From positions 1 to 57,083 of the forward strand of contig CAZFSG010000002.1 in the NCBI GenBank assembly GCA_964521665.1: a stretch of 57,083 bases of DNA. Direction: 5' to 3'. The position numbers and the translations under genes were made by a program. The notes beneath the pieces were generated by a model. That model ran no database searches and was not told where the DNA came from. It worked only from the letters and a program-made list of their open reading frames with translations. This document shows, in pieces, positions 1-8,873 of this stretch. Source of the stretch: JANXDG01 sp964521665. Lineage in GTDB: Bacteria; Elusimicrobiota; Endomicrobiia; DTEH01. Position 1 is the stretch's first letter. Every line of letters starts with the position of its first letter.

Positions 1-555
1 AAAATAATTTTTGTTGATCCGTGGAAGATAAAAGAAAAAGATAAAGCAGACATAATTCTTGTCACACATCCACATTTTGACCACTACAGCGAAGAAGATG
101 TTCAAAAAATAACAAAAGATACAACAATACTACTTTCCTGTAAAGAAGTTGTAGAACAGACATCTGTTAAAAACAAACGAGTGGTTCTACCATTTGAAGA
201 AATAGAAATTGAAGATATAACCATCCAAGGTTTTCCTGCATATAATGTTAACAAACACTTTCATCCAAAAACAAACAACTGGCTTGGATTTGTAATAAAA
301 TACAAAGATGTCTCAATCTACATAGCAGGAGATAGTGATGTAATAGAAGAAGCAAAAAAACTTAAAGTAAACATAATGCTCCTACCAGTTGGCGGTACCT
401 ACACAATGACAGATAAAGAAGCAGCAGAATTAGTAAACCTCACAAAACCTGATTTTGCAATACCAATCCACTACGGCGACATTGTTGGCAGCATACAAAA
501 CGCACAAAATTTTAAAAATTTAGTAAACCAACCAACAAAAGTTGTACTTTTGTAA
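1..555 (+). CDS. MBL-fold metallo-hydrolase, UlaG/UPF0173-like (5' truncated by window edge)
   Basis: The frame is open from base 1 to the stop at 553-555, so the start lies outside the window; 184 residues are visible. The metal-binding HxHxDH motif reads HPHFDH at visible residues 23-28. A second metal-ligand region, GDSD, is near residues 110-113, and a late His occurs in IPIHYGD. The pattern LLPVGGTYTM followed by a mid-protein FHPK..NWLG matches the small UlaG/UPF0173-like branch of the metallo-beta-lactamase superfamily, whose substrates are mostly unknown. No neighbour in the window suggests a substrate. The fold call is firm and the specificity is unknown. Confidence 0.85.
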   Translation, partial: KIIFVDPWKIKEKDKADIILVTHPHFDHYSEEDVQKITKDTTILLSCKEVVEQTSVKNKRVVLPFEEIEIEDITIQGFPAYNVNKHFHPKTNNWLGFVIKYKDVSIYIAGDSDVIEEAKKLKVNIMLLPVGGTYTMTDKEAAELVNLTKPDFAIPIHYGDIVGSIQNAQNFKNLVNQPTKVVLL

Positions 556-800
556 AGTTTTTATATTCTGCCCATAAAATAGAAATCAAAAGTAACAAAA
601 ATTGAATAAGGTTACGTATGTTATTGTAGATGACGACTAGTATGTTAATAAACACCAAAATTTGTTAATAAAGGTGGGTTTAAAACTTCCTTTCTTATAA
701 TTATATTGTTATATCGTCCAAATTCACTTATTATGTTACAAAAATAAAAATGAAGATGTTTAGGTGAGGGATTAAAAACACAAAAGTGTTAGAGTATAAA
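556..800. other. Intergenic, no gene seen
   Basis: This AT-rich stretch lies between the convergent MBL gene and tRNA-Leu. I see no convincing reading frame, hairpin terminator or RNA gene in it. Confidence 0.6.
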
Positions 801-887
801 TGCCGAAGGAGGGAGTCGAACCCTCACGGTCTTTGAAGGACCACTGGTTTTTGAGACCAGCGTGTCTGCCAATTCCACCACTTCGGC
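801..887 (-). tRNA. tRNA-Leu (anticodon CAA)
   Basis: Read on the minus strand, a 7-bp acceptor stem GCCGAAG/CTTCGGC is followed by discriminator A. The anticodon stem CTGGT/ACCAG encloses loop CTCAAAA, giving anticodon CAA, which reads UUG leucine. A long variable arm (GGTC/GACC) makes it a class II tRNA, and the T arm is GAGGG-TTCGACT-CCCTC. The 3' CCA is not encoded, so it must be added by a nucleotidyltransferase. A near-consensus promoter lies just upstream at 897-925. Confidence 0.95.
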
Positions 888-896
888 ATAGATCTT

Positions 897-925
897 TTTA
901 TACAAAAATTATTTTCAAATGTCAA
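897..925 (-). promoter_or_regulatory. sigma-70-type promoter of tRNA-Leu
   Basis: On the minus strand a perfect -35 hexamer TTGACA (920-925) is separated by exactly 17 bases from TATAAA (897-902). The tRNA 5' end is at 887, about where a start site 6-8 bases beyond the -10 box plus a very short leader would put it. This is the clearest promoter in the window and supports a housekeeping sigma-70 consensus in this organism. Confidence 0.8.
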
Positions 926-971
926 CAAAACTTATTGATTTTTATTTTTAAAAATTATATTCTTAAAAACT

Positions 972-1658
972 ATGAGTTTTGATATTTCACAGATACAAAA
1001 AAAGTTTCAACAACTTAAACAAGAAGTTAACATGTTTTCTCAAAATGTGAAAATTGTTGTTGTAACAAAATATGTTGAAGATGTAGAAATTATAAAAAAG
1101 TTTAGGGAGATAGGTATTACAGACATTGCTGAAAATTATGCTCAAAGTTTAGTAAATAAATATGAACATTTACAACAAAATGGTTTACATAAAAATTTTG
1201 TGTGGCATTTCATAGGACATCTACAAAAAAATAAAGTTAAAAAAGTTGTTCCTATTTGTGATTTAATACAATCTTTAGATTCAATTGAACTTGCACAAAA
1301 AATTGATTCAGAAGCAAAAAAAATTAATAAAGTGCAAAAATGTCTCGTAGAACTAAAAGTTTCTGAAGAGCCTACAAAATACGGAATATCTGCTCAAGAA
1401 ATATATAAATTTATAGAAGAATTGTTAAATATGAATTTCCAAAATATAAAATTAGTAGGGTTGATGACAATGGCACCTTATTTTGAAGATCCTCAAAAAA
1501 CTCGTCCTTATTTTAAACAAGCATACAAAATTTTTTGTGAAATTAGAAAAAAGATTGACGGATTTGATATTTTATCAATGGGTATGAGTAATGATTATAA
1601 AATAGCGTTAGAAGAAGGTGCAAATATGTTAAGAATTGGAAGTTTACTATTTTTTTAA
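972..1658 (+). CDS. yggS: YggS/PLPBP-family pyridoxal phosphate homeostasis protein
   Basis: The 228-residue product has the usual length and motifs of the single-domain PLP-binding YggS/PipY family, which buffers PLP and has no known catalytic activity. The PLP-binding lysine is in VVVTKY (K33; most homologues read VSKT). It is followed by AENY (usually GENY), WHFIGHLQKNK, the SEEPTKYGI stretch, GLMTMAP and the C-terminal phosphate-binding LSMGMSNDY...RIGSLLF. It lies 19 bases upstream of proC. yggS-proC adjacency is common in bacteria, and both act around proline/PLP metabolism. It diverges from the tRNA-Leu gene across an 84-base spacer. Confidence 0.93.
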   Translation: MSFDISQIQKKFQQLKQEVNMFSQNVKIVVVTKYVEDVEIIKKFREIGITDIAENYAQSLVNKYEHLQQNGLHKNFVWHFIGHLQKNKVKKVVPICDLIQSLDSIELAQKIDSEAKKINKVQKCLVELKVSEEPTKYGISAQEIYKFIEELLNMNFQNIKLVGLMTMAPYFEDPQKTRPYFKQAYKIFCEIRKKIDGFDILSMGMSNDYKIALEEGANMLRIGSLLFF

Positions 1659-1677
1659 CATCTATAGGGAAAAAATT

Positions 1678-2493
1678 ATGAAAAAACTAAAAATAGGAGT
1701 TATAGGCTGTGGTAATATGGGGAGTATATTGGTTGACAGTTTAGTCAGTGTGATAGGTAATAAGAATGTTTTTTGTTTTGATATAGATAACTTTAAACTT
1801 AGAAAACTAAAAAATAAATATAAAGTTAACATATTAAGTTCAAACGAAGACATTGCAGATAAAACAGATATCATAATTTTAGCAGTTAAACCACAACAAA
1901 TAAAAGATGTTTTAGAAAAGATAAAGAATTTTATTAATGAAAAAAAAGTTGTTGTTTCAATAGCAGCTGGAATAAAAATAAAATTTTTGGAAAGTGTTTT
2001 AGGTAATAAACAAATTATTCGTGTTATGCCAAACTTGCCTATGAAAATTGGGATTGGTGTTTCTGCAATATGTAAAAATAAAACTTGTAGTAAAAAAAAT
2101 TTTGAAATCATAAAAAAAATTTTTTCTAAAAAAAGTATAGTTGTAGAACTTAATGAAAAATTTTTTGATTTAATCACAGCAGTTTCAGGCTCAGGTCCAG
2201 CATATATATTTTATATTTCAGAAATAATACAAAAGGTTGCTTTGAAACTTGGTCTACCTAAAAAAATAATTCCAGATATTGTAAATTATACAATATTAGG
2301 TGCAGCAAAAATGTTGACCGAAGAAAAAATACCTGCTGAAAAATTAAAGGATGCAGTTACTTCAAAAAAAGGAACAACTGAACAAGCACTTAATGTGTTT
2401 GATTTATACAATCTTGATAAAATTTTTTATCTTGCAATAAAAAAAGCGTTTCACCGTGCTAAAGAAATATCAGAAGAAATAAGTAAAATATAA
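1678..2493 (+). CDS. proC: Pyrroline-5-carboxylate reductase
   Basis: This enzyme makes proline from 1-pyrroline-5-carboxylate using NAD(P)H. The N-terminal Rossmann motif is GVIGCGNMG. AVKPQQ, VMPNLP, GSGPAYIFYISE and the C-terminal signature DAVTSKKGTTEQAL (usually TSPGGTT) complete the family pattern. I take the ATG at 1678 as the start because AGGGA sits 8 bases upstream and the Rossmann strand then begins directly. A longer frame back to 1636 overlaps yggS and adds unrelated residues. The product is 271 aa, normal for ProC. It ends 11 bases before an assembly gap. Confidence 0.93.
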   Translation: MKKLKIGVIGCGNMGSILVDSLVSVIGNKNVFCFDIDNFKLRKLKNKYKVNILSSNEDIADKTDIIILAVKPQQIKDVLEKIKNFINEKKVVVSIAAGIKIKFLESVLGNKQIIRVMPNLPMKIGIGVSAICKNKTCSKKNFEIIKKIFSKKSIVVELNEKFFDLITAVSGSGPAYIFYISEIIQKVALKLGLPKKIIPDIVNYTILGAAKMLTEEKIPAEKLKDAVTSKKGTTEQALNVFDLYNLDKIFYLAIKKAFHRAKEISEEISKI

Positions 2494-2504
2494 AAATTAA
2501 GTTC

Positions 2505-2604
2505 NNNNNNNNNNNNNNNNNNNNNNNNNNNNNNNNNNNNNNNNNNNNNNNNNNNNNNNNNNNNNNNNNNNNNNNNNNNNNNNNNNNNNNNNNNNNNNNN
2601 NNNN
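2505..2604. other. Assembly gap (100 N)
   Basis: A run of exactly 100 N is the conventional placeholder for a scaffold join of unknown size. A degenerate copy of a GC-rich palindromic repeat lies 34 bases to its right, which may be why assembly broke here. Anything between proC and the HAD gene could be missing. Confidence 0.95.
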
Positions 2605-2637
2605 CTGAAATAAAATCAGCGGATACAATAGTAATTG

Positions 2638-2660
2638 GTAGCCGCAGAGTTCAGCCTGCG
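2638..2660. repeat. Partial GTAGCCGC-type palindromic repeat
   Basis: This GC-rich block begins GTAGCCGC, contains TTCAGCCT and ends TGCG. It stands out in AT-rich surroundings and matches, with a few mismatches, the reverse complement of one arm of the complete 50-base element at 50981-51030. Only one half is present, next to the 2505-2604 gap. Confidence 0.6.
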
Positions 2661-2776
2661 TAATTTCGCTAAAGAAGAATCTTATTTTTAATTTTTTGTC
2701 TACGCAAATTATAAAGTTGTTCATAAATATCATAAAAAAAGTTAACAGTACTAAAACTTATAGGAGGTTGTTGTCT

Positions 2777-3499
2777 ATGATAAAAGCAGTTATATTTGAT
2801 TTGGATAACACACTTATGGATTTTATGAAAATGAAACGCGCAGCAGTTGATGCAGCAGTTGATGCTATGATAGATGCAGGACTTAATATACCAAAAGAAA
2901 AAATGATAGAAAAAATTTATAGTATTTATTGGAAAGAAGGTATCGAAGATCAACAAATTTTTGATAAAGTTTTATTACAAGAGTTTGGATATATTGATTA
3001 TCGTATACTTGCAGCAGGTATAATTGGATATCGTAGAGCAAAAGAAGCAAATTTGTGTACTTACCCTCATGTACATCTAACCCTTACTGAACTTTTGAAA
3101 CGAGGAATAAAAATGTGTATTGTTTCAGATGCACCTAAACTACCAGTATGGATGAGGATTGTTTCATTAAACTTACAACATTATTTTGATTTTGTTCTCA
3201 CTTATGATGATACAGGCGAGCGAAAACCCTCACCAAAACCGTTTATTATGGCACTTGAACGGTTAGGAACACAACCTAAAGAAACATTGATGATAGGTGA
3301 CTGGGCAGAACGTGATATTGTAGGAGCAAAACAACTTGGTATATGGACAGTTTTTGCAAAATATGGTGACGAATTTAATATAAAGGACTCAGGAGCAGAT
3401 TTTGAAATTACAGATATAATCCAACTTTTAGATGTAATAGACAAAATAAAAGAGAAAGATCAGTTGTTATTGTTTGAACAAAGAAGCGAGGAAAAATGA
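2777..3499 (+). CDS. HAD-superfamily hydrolase (phosphatase-like)
   Basis: Motif I is FDLDNT at residues 8-13 (nucleophile Asp plus general acid Asp), motif II is the Ser in IVSDAP, motif III is the Lys in RKPSPKPF, and motif IV is MIGDWAERD. A helical cap lies between motifs I and II. The 240-aa length fits YjjG/phosphoglycolate-phosphatase-like members; the substrate cannot be told. The start at 2777 has a strong Shine-Dalgarno AGGAGG at 2762-2767. An upstream in-frame extension to 2696 has no such support. Its stop overlaps the next start (ATGA), so the two are translationally coupled. Confidence 0.88.
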   Translation: MIKAVIFDLDNTLMDFMKMKRAAVDAAVDAMIDAGLNIPKEKMIEKIYSIYWKEGIEDQQIFDKVLLQEFGYIDYRILAAGIIGYRRAKEANLCTYPHVHLTLTELLKRGIKMCIVSDAPKLPVWMRIVSLNLQHYFDFVLTYDDTGERKPSPKPFIMALERLGTQPKETLMIGDWAERDIVGAKQLGIWTVFAKYGDEFNIKDSGADFEITDIIQLLDVIDKIKEKDQLLLFEQRSEEK

Positions 3500-3720
3500 A
3501 ATTTTATGGTGTAATTGATAGAATTGAAGATGGTAAAATTGTAGTAGTAAACTTAGTTGAGAAAAAAGGTAGTATGTATCTACCGAAAGAAATGTTTGAT
3601 TTCAAAATTTATGAAGGATTATGGCTAATTATTGAAATAAATCCTGACGAAAACAAAACTCAAGAAATGAAACTTAAAATAAAAAAACTGCAAGAAAAAC
3701 TTTTGAAAAGAACAAAATGA
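3496..3720 (+). CDS. DUF3006-family small protein
   Basis: This 74-residue protein begins with the DUF3006 pattern (an IDRIE..K.VV opening, a central LP, then a YEGLWLIIE beta strand) and ends in a charged Lys-rich helix. DUF3006 proteins are small beta-rich proteins of unknown function, often encoded beside ComEC-like metallo-beta-lactamase proteins, as here. The ATG overlaps the HAD gene stop by 4 bases and the next gene starts 1 base after its stop, so the three form one transcription unit. Confidence 0.75.
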   Translation: MKFYGVIDRIEDGKIVVVNLVEKKGSMYLPKEMFDFKIYEGLWLIIEINPDENKTQEMKLKIKKLQEKLLKRTK

Positions 3721-3721
3721 A

Positions 3722-4590
3722 ATGCTAATTACTTCCATTATAAAATTTTTTGTTTTAAACATATTTTTTTTCCTCTCATTTTTATTCCCTTCTCTATTAA
3801 AAATATATTTTATTGATGTTGGTCAAGGAGATTCTGCTTTTATAATCACACCAAACAACTATACAGTATTAATTGATGCAGGCGATCTTGATGAATTCCA
3901 TGACTATGGCAAAGATGTGTATTCGTTTATTACAAAACAACTTAAAATAAACAAAATAGATGTTGTTTTAATGTCTCATCCACATAAGGACCATATTGGT
4001 GGAATGATATATATTTTATCCAATATGAAAGTAGAAAAATTTTATGATCCTGGGTTCCCATATCCTTCATCTACATATTTTAGAGTACTTGAACTTGTAA
4101 ATGAAAAAAAATAAAGTATTATTTAGCACGAGAAGAATCATATATAAACCTTGACCCAGCAATAGAAATGAAAATTCTTTATCCACCAAAAAATTTGGTT
4201 TTTGATACACCTAATGATAATTCTGTAGTTTTAAGAATAAAATATAAAGAAATTTCGGTTTTGTTCACTGGTGATATAGAAGCGAATGCTGAAAAATTAA
4301 TTGTTAAAAAATATAAAAATAAACAAAAAGAAATAATTTCAAATATACTTAAAGTACCACACCATGGCTCTTACACTTCTTCAATATATAAGTTTTTACA
4401 ACTTGTAACTCCAGAAGTAGCTATAATTTCTTGTGGGAAAAACAATAGGTTTGGTCATCCACATTACACAATATTAAAACGTTATGAAAACTATGGAGTA
4501 GAAATCTTTCGGACAGATATAGAAGGTACAATAGAAGTAATTATTGATGGTAAAGATTACAAAATTAATAAGTTTGTTTATAAAAATTAA
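3722..4590 (+). CDS. ComEC C-terminal-like MBL hydrolase, frameshifted
   Basis: Two pieces (3722-4114 and about 4111-4590) together make one secreted metallo-beta-lactamase protein related to the ComEC/Rec2 C-terminal domain. The first has a hydrophobic signal-like N-terminus, then FIDVGQGDSAFI, LIDAGD and the metal motif MSHPHKDHIGG. The second has LFTGDIE, KVPHHGS and FGHPH. The frame breaks at an 8-A run (4104-4111) directly before TAA; adding one A, or a ribosomal -1 slip, gives a continuous protein of about 290 aa. The slip site A AAA AAA is a canonical slippery heptamer in frame. Error, mutation and programmed slippage are all possible. Its partner is the DUF3006 gene just upstream. Confidence 0.8.
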
Positions 4591-4593
4591 AAA

Positions 4594-5676
4594 ATGAAGA
4601 AAAAAGTTGCAGTGTTAATGTCAGGCGGAGTTGACTCCTCTGTCGCTGCTTATTTATTATTACAACAAGGATATAAATTAGTAGGTGTAACATTAAAATT
4701 ATGGCATTGTGGAGACCTCACTGATGTCCAAAGACAACTTTGTTGTTCACCTAAAGATATATATGATGCAAAAACTATATGTTCACAGTTAGATATTCCA
4801 CATTATGTATTAGATTTTTCTGATGAATTTAATAAATACATTATAGAAAATTTTTGTGAAAAATATCTTTCTGGTTTTACACCAAACCCGTGTATCTGGT
4901 GTAACGAAAAAATTAAGTTTGGTTTTGTCTATAAAAAACTTAAAGATCTGTTTGATATAGATTTTATCGCAACGGGACATTATGCAAAAGTTGTCTTATA
5001 TGATGATAAATATTTTGTTTGTGAAGCAAAAGACAAAATTAAAGACCAATCGTACTTCTTATGTAGTATCTCAAAAGATGTATTACCATATATTTTGTTC
5101 CCATTAGGAGAATTGACAAAAAATGAAGTAAGAAAAATTGCTACTGATAAAAACTTAAAAGTTGCTAACAAAAAAGAAAGTTTTGATATATGTTTTATTC
5201 CAGATGGTAATTATGCAAAATTTATTATTTCAAAAGGATATAATGTTCAACAAAAAGGTAAAATTTTAGATTACCATACAAAAAAATTTTTAGGATACCA
5301 CAAAGGGTATTTTTTTTATACAATAGGACAAAGAAAAAACCTTGGTATTAAAGGTGCCAAGTCGCGAATGTACGTTGTAAAAATAGAACCACAAACTAAT
5401 ACTATATATGTCTCTACAGAAAAAGATTTATATTCTACAGAACTCACAATATCAAATCCTGTCTTATACGAAAATGATATAAGAAAAATAAATTCTTTTG
5501 ACCTGTTTTGTAAAATCAGGTATAAATCATTACCAGTTAAATGCAAAATTTATAAAATAGATAACAACAAATTTAAAATATTGTTTGAACAACCAGTAAA
5601 AGCTGTGACTAAAGGTCAATATGCAGTTGTATATGACAGTTCTGGCAGAATACTTATAAGTGGAGAAATAATTTAA
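4594..5676 (+). CDS. mnmA: tRNA-specific 2-thiouridylase MnmA
   Basis: MnmA thiolates U34 of Lys, Glu and Gln tRNAs after adenylating the base. The PP-loop is MSGGVDSS near residues 9-16. The catalytic cysteine pair is represented by C100 in TPNPCIWCNE and C200 in SFDICFIPDG, close to the spacing of the E. coli enzyme. GHYAK, DQSYFL and GYFFYTIGQRKNLGI are also present. The length of 360 aa is normal. It starts 3 bases after the upstream gene. Confidence 0.95.
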   Translation: MKKKVAVLMSGGVDSSVAAYLLLQQGYKLVGVTLKLWHCGDLTDVQRQLCCSPKDIYDAKTICSQLDIPHYVLDFSDEFNKYIIENFCEKYLSGFTPNPCIWCNEKIKFGFVYKKLKDLFDIDFIATGHYAKVVLYDDKYFVCEAKDKIKDQSYFLCSISKDVLPYILFPLGELTKNEVRKIATDKNLKVANKKESFDICFIPDGNYAKFIISKGYNVQQKGKILDYHTKKFLGYHKGYFFYTIGQRKNLGIKGAKSRMYVVKIEPQTNTIYVSTEKDLYSTELTISNPVLYENDIRKINSFDLFCKIRYKSLPVKCKIYKIDNNKFKILFEQPVKAVTKGQYAVVYDSSGRILISGEII

Positions 5677-5737
5677 CTTTAAAAAATTAATTCAAAAAGT
5701 TGATTTTAGTACTTATATTTTATATTTTAAAAAATGT

Positions 5738-6547
5738 ATGAAAGATAAAAAAGATATTTTAATAATAATTAATTCAGTATTAGTATGTACACAATTAACG
5801 TTTTCCCAAATAAATCTATTTAACTTTTATAAACCATATCAAGCAACGATTTGTTGTCCTGTAAATACATATGGACTAGAGTTACAGATGAATTATTCTA
5901 TTTTAGATATGACTACTGCTGAGTTACAAATACCAGTAAATTTATATTGGAGTATGATTGATAATTTTGAAATTGGTACATCGGTGAGTGGTGTTAGTAG
6001 AAGTAACGAAGAAACTATCGATAAAGGTATCTCAGATATTTTGTTTGCTACTAAATATAACTTCTTAAAAGAAGCAGAAAATAAAACTTGGCCAACAATA
6101 TCTGCTGAACTTGGTTTAAGTGTTCCAACAGGTAATTATAAAAAAGGATTTGGTACGGGCGGTCTAGGAATTATTGTTCTATGGCTCTTTGAGAAGGAAA
6201 TTGTTTTAAAAACACAACATTATTTCAACATATTAATTAATTTAGGATATAAATATAACACGATAAATCCTGATGATTATAGATTCGGTGAAAGTTTATT
6301 TTACTCTTTCAGTAGTTGGTTTAACTTAACTGATAATTTTAGAATTTACTTTGGTTTAAAAGGTAATAATAAAAAAAGAGATGAATATAATAATAAAGAG
6401 ATTACCAATTCAGAAAAATTTGAATCATATATATATAGTGGCATAAACTATGATTTAGACGAATATCGTAAATTTTTTAGTGCTATCTTTTTAGGTATAA
6501 CAGAAGATGCAAAAGATTTAATTTTTAATATAGGGATGATGTATTAA
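5738..6547 (+). CDS. Outer-membrane beta-barrel protein, phenol-MetA/transporter-like
   Basis: The 269-aa product has a Lys-rich then hydrophobic N-terminus with a likely signal peptidase site after TFS. Alternating hydrophobic/polar strands follow, with Gly-Tyr/Trp turns (ELGLSVPTGNY, GTGGLG, INLGYKYN), and the C-terminus ends in an aromatic residue (MMY), typical of barrel insertion signals. The PTGNYKKGFGTG-type motif resembles the family named after the MetA phenol pathway, usually annotated as a putative transporter. The family assignment is tentative. A 61-base spacer separates it from mnmA, and the next gene starts 4 bases after its stop. Confidence 0.6.
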   Translation: MKDKKDILIIINSVLVCTQLTFSQINLFNFYKPYQATICCPVNTYGLELQMNYSILDMTTAELQIPVNLYWSMIDNFEIGTSVSGVSRSNEETIDKGISDILFATKYNFLKEAENKTWPTISAELGLSVPTGNYKKGFGTGGLGIIVLWLFEKEIVLKTQHYFNILINLGYKYNTINPDDYRFGESLFYSFSSWFNLTDNFRIYFGLKGNNKKRDEYNNKEITNSEKFESYIYSGINYDLDEYRKFFSAIFLGITEDAKDLIFNIGMMY

Positions 6548-6551
6548 ATTT

Positions 6552-7891
6552 ATGGGACAAAAAACTTTTGTATTAGACACAAATGTATTATTACACGATC
6601 CTAATGCACTTTTTGTATTTGGTGATAACAAAGTTGTAATACCAATGACTGTTATTGAAGAACTTGATATGTTGAAACGTCGTAATGACGAACTAGGTCG
6701 TAACTCAAGGTTGGTATCAAGAAAAATTGATTCGTTACGTTCTAAAGGGAATATAATTGAGGGTGTAAAACTTGACAATGGCGGAATAATAAAAATTGAA
6801 CTTGATTGGGATAAAGAATTGCCTAAACAGTTTATTGAAGATAAAGCAAATCACAGAAACCTATCAGTAGCAGTAAAACTTAAAAAAATGGTGAAAGGGT
6901 TATTTTTATAACCAAAGATATAAATCTTAGAATTAAAGCAGAAGCATTGGGTCTTGTCGCACAAGATTATGAACGTGCTAAAGTTAGTATTGAATCAATA
7001 TATAGCGGTATAAAGGAATACGAAGTAAGGAAAGAAATTATTGACAAAATTTATAATTCTGCCAAAATATCTGCTGAAGAGTTAAAAGAATTTAATATTA
7101 AAGAAGAAGAATTAGTATATAACGAATTTTTAATATTAAAATCTGGTAAATCACATAGTGTATTATGTAGGATAAAAAAAGGTGATTTTGGAAAAAAAGA
7201 AATTGTTTGTTTATCATCACAAGATGTGTCAGTGTTTAATATAAAACCTTTGAATGTACAACAACGTTTTGCAATAGAACTTCTTTTAGATGATAAACTA
7301 AATTTAGTGACTTTGTTAGGAGTAGCAGGTGCTGGTAAAACATTGTTAGCTTTGGCTTGCGGGTTGTATAAAGTGATTGAAGAAAAGGTATATAGACGAT
7401 TATTAATAAGTAGACCTGTAGTACCAATGGGTCGTGATATTGGATATTTGCCAGGAACTAAAGAAGAAAAACTTTCAAGTTGGATGGGAGCTATATATGA
7501 TAATTTAGATTTTTTAATTGGTAAAATGTATAAATATGATACAGAAAAACTTCAATCAACAATACAGTATTTTTTTGAATCTGGACTAATTGAAGTGGAA
7601 GCGTTAACATATTTACGAGGACGTAGTTTGCCAAATCAGTTTTTTATAATAGATGATGCACAAAATCTTACTCCGCACGAAGTCAAAACTATTATATCCC
7701 GTGCAGGTGAAGGAAGTAAGATTGTCCTTACAGGCGACCCATACCAAATTGATAACCCATATTTAGACGATTCTTCCAACGGTTTAGTTTATTTAATTGA
7801 TAGATTTAAAGGGCAGGAAATTTTTGGACATATAACATTTACAAAAACTGAACGGTCACAACTTGCAGCACTCGCTGCTGAACTTTTGTAA
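6552..7891 (+). CDS. PIN-PhoH ATPase, frameshifted
   Basis: An N-terminal PIN domain (FVLDTNVLLHDP with D9, then IPMTVIEELDMLK) and a C-terminal PhoH ATPase lie in two frames. The ATPase has GVAGAGKT Walker A, a SRPVVPMGRDIGYLPG segment, FFIIDDAQNLTPHE and LTGDPYQID. Fused, they match the roughly 440-aa PhoH2-type proteins that combine RNA-helicase-like and RNase modules. The break is at a 7-A run (6882-6888). Inserting one A restores LKKNGERVIFITKDINLR, the expected PIN ending, and gives about 446 aa. The first frame alone stops at 6911. Because the repaired junction is so family-like, I think the gene is intact in the organism. Confidence 0.88.
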
Positions 7892-7897
7892 ACTGCT

Positions 7898-8788
7898 ATG
7901 AATAAAGAAGAACAAAAATATGTTGACTTACATGTACATACAATATATTCTGATGGTAGCTTTTCTCCTAAAGAAATAATAAAATACTGTAAAAAGTTAA
8001 ATATTGCAGCTGTTAGTATTACTGACCATGATATAACTGACGGCATTAAAGAAGCGATAGAAGAAGGAAAAAAGGAAGGTATTGAAGTTATACCTGGCGT
8101 AGAACTTTCTGCAGAGTATGAAGAATCGAGTGAAGGTGAAGTACATATACTTGGTTATTACATTGATTTTGAAGATAAAGTTTTACAACAAAAATTGGAA
8201 CTTTTTAGAAAAGCAAGACAAGAACGTGCATATAAAATTATTGAAAAACTAAAATCCCTAAATATCTTTGTAGATGAAAAAGAAATTTTTAAAAACAAAA
8301 ATTCAAATCATAGTATCGGAAGACTACACTTTGCAAGATATATGGTAGAGAAAAAAATTACCGCGTCTATAAAAGAAGCATTTGATTTATATTTAGGTTA
8401 TAACAAACCAGCATATGTACCTAAAGTAAAATTGAAACCACAAGAAGCTATATCAATGATACTCCATTCAAAAGGTATTCCTGTTTTAGCACATCCTTAT
8501 TATGGTATATATATTGATTCTAAAACTATAAAAAAATTTGTTAGATACGGTATCAAAGGTATTGAAGTTTATCATTCCAAACATCATAAAAATGTAATTG
8601 AAGAACTAACAAATTTAGCAGAAAAGTTTGGATTATTAATCACAGGAGGTAGTGACTGTCACGGAACAATCGATGGTAATACTCTTTTGCTTGGAAGTAT
8701 GAAACTTCCATATTCTATATTAGAATCACTAAAAAAATATAAAGAAAAACTTGATAATAACAAACAATTATATCTTACTAATAATTAA
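7898..8788 (+). CDS. PHP-domain phosphoesterase, RNase AM/TrpH-like
   Basis: The PHP metal site is spread over DLHVHTIYSDGS (residues 9-20), SITDHD, the acidic IPGVELSAEY, VLAHPYYG and the late GGSDCHG. The 296-aa size and the helical insert (about residues 85-150) match the YciV/TrpH group, characterised as 3',5'-nucleoside bisphosphate phosphatase and 5'-3' trimming RNase. Family membership is clear; the exact substrate here is inferred. It begins 6 bases after the PhoH gene, so two nucleic-acid-linked enzymes share a transcript. Confidence 0.88.
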   Translation: MNKEEQKYVDLHVHTIYSDGSFSPKEIIKYCKKLNIAAVSITDHDITDGIKEAIEEGKKEGIEVIPGVELSAEYEESSEGEVHILGYYIDFEDKVLQQKLELFRKARQERAYKIIEKLKSLNIFVDEKEIFKNKNSNHSIGRLHFARYMVEKKITASIKEAFDLYLGYNKPAYVPKVKLKPQEAISMILHSKGIPVLAHPYYGIYIDSKTIKKFVRYGIKGIEVYHSKHHKNVIEELTNLAEKFGLLITGGSDCHGTIDGNTLLLGSMKLPYSILESLKKYKEKLDNNKQLYLTNN

Positions 8789-8808
8789 AAATTGTTGCTT
8801 TATTTTTT

Positions 8809-8836
8809 TTTACACAAAAATAGGTTGCTATATAAA
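8809..8836 (+). promoter_or_regulatory. Candidate sigma-70 promoter for clpC
   Basis: TTTACA (8809-8814), a 16-base spacer and TATAAA (8831-8836) lie 38 bases before the clpC start, in the only spacer of this stretch. I see no CIRCE or CtsR-type operator. Chance matches are common in such AT-rich DNA. Confidence 0.4.
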
Positions 8837-8873
8837 TATTGATTTTTTAAAAAAAATAATGTATTAAAAAATT

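Noticed and set aside
800..982. Short plus-strand reading frame (60 codons)
   Set aside because: Its first half is the antisense of tRNA-Leu, a well-known source of false frames.
1662..2177. 171-codon minus-strand frame
   Set aside because: It is antisense to proC, whose motifs are unambiguous; the product is low-complexity Phe/Ile/Ser typical of shadows in AT-rich DNA.
2497..2733. Minus-strand frame across the first N run
   Set aside because: It owes its length to the N bases and has no recognisable content.
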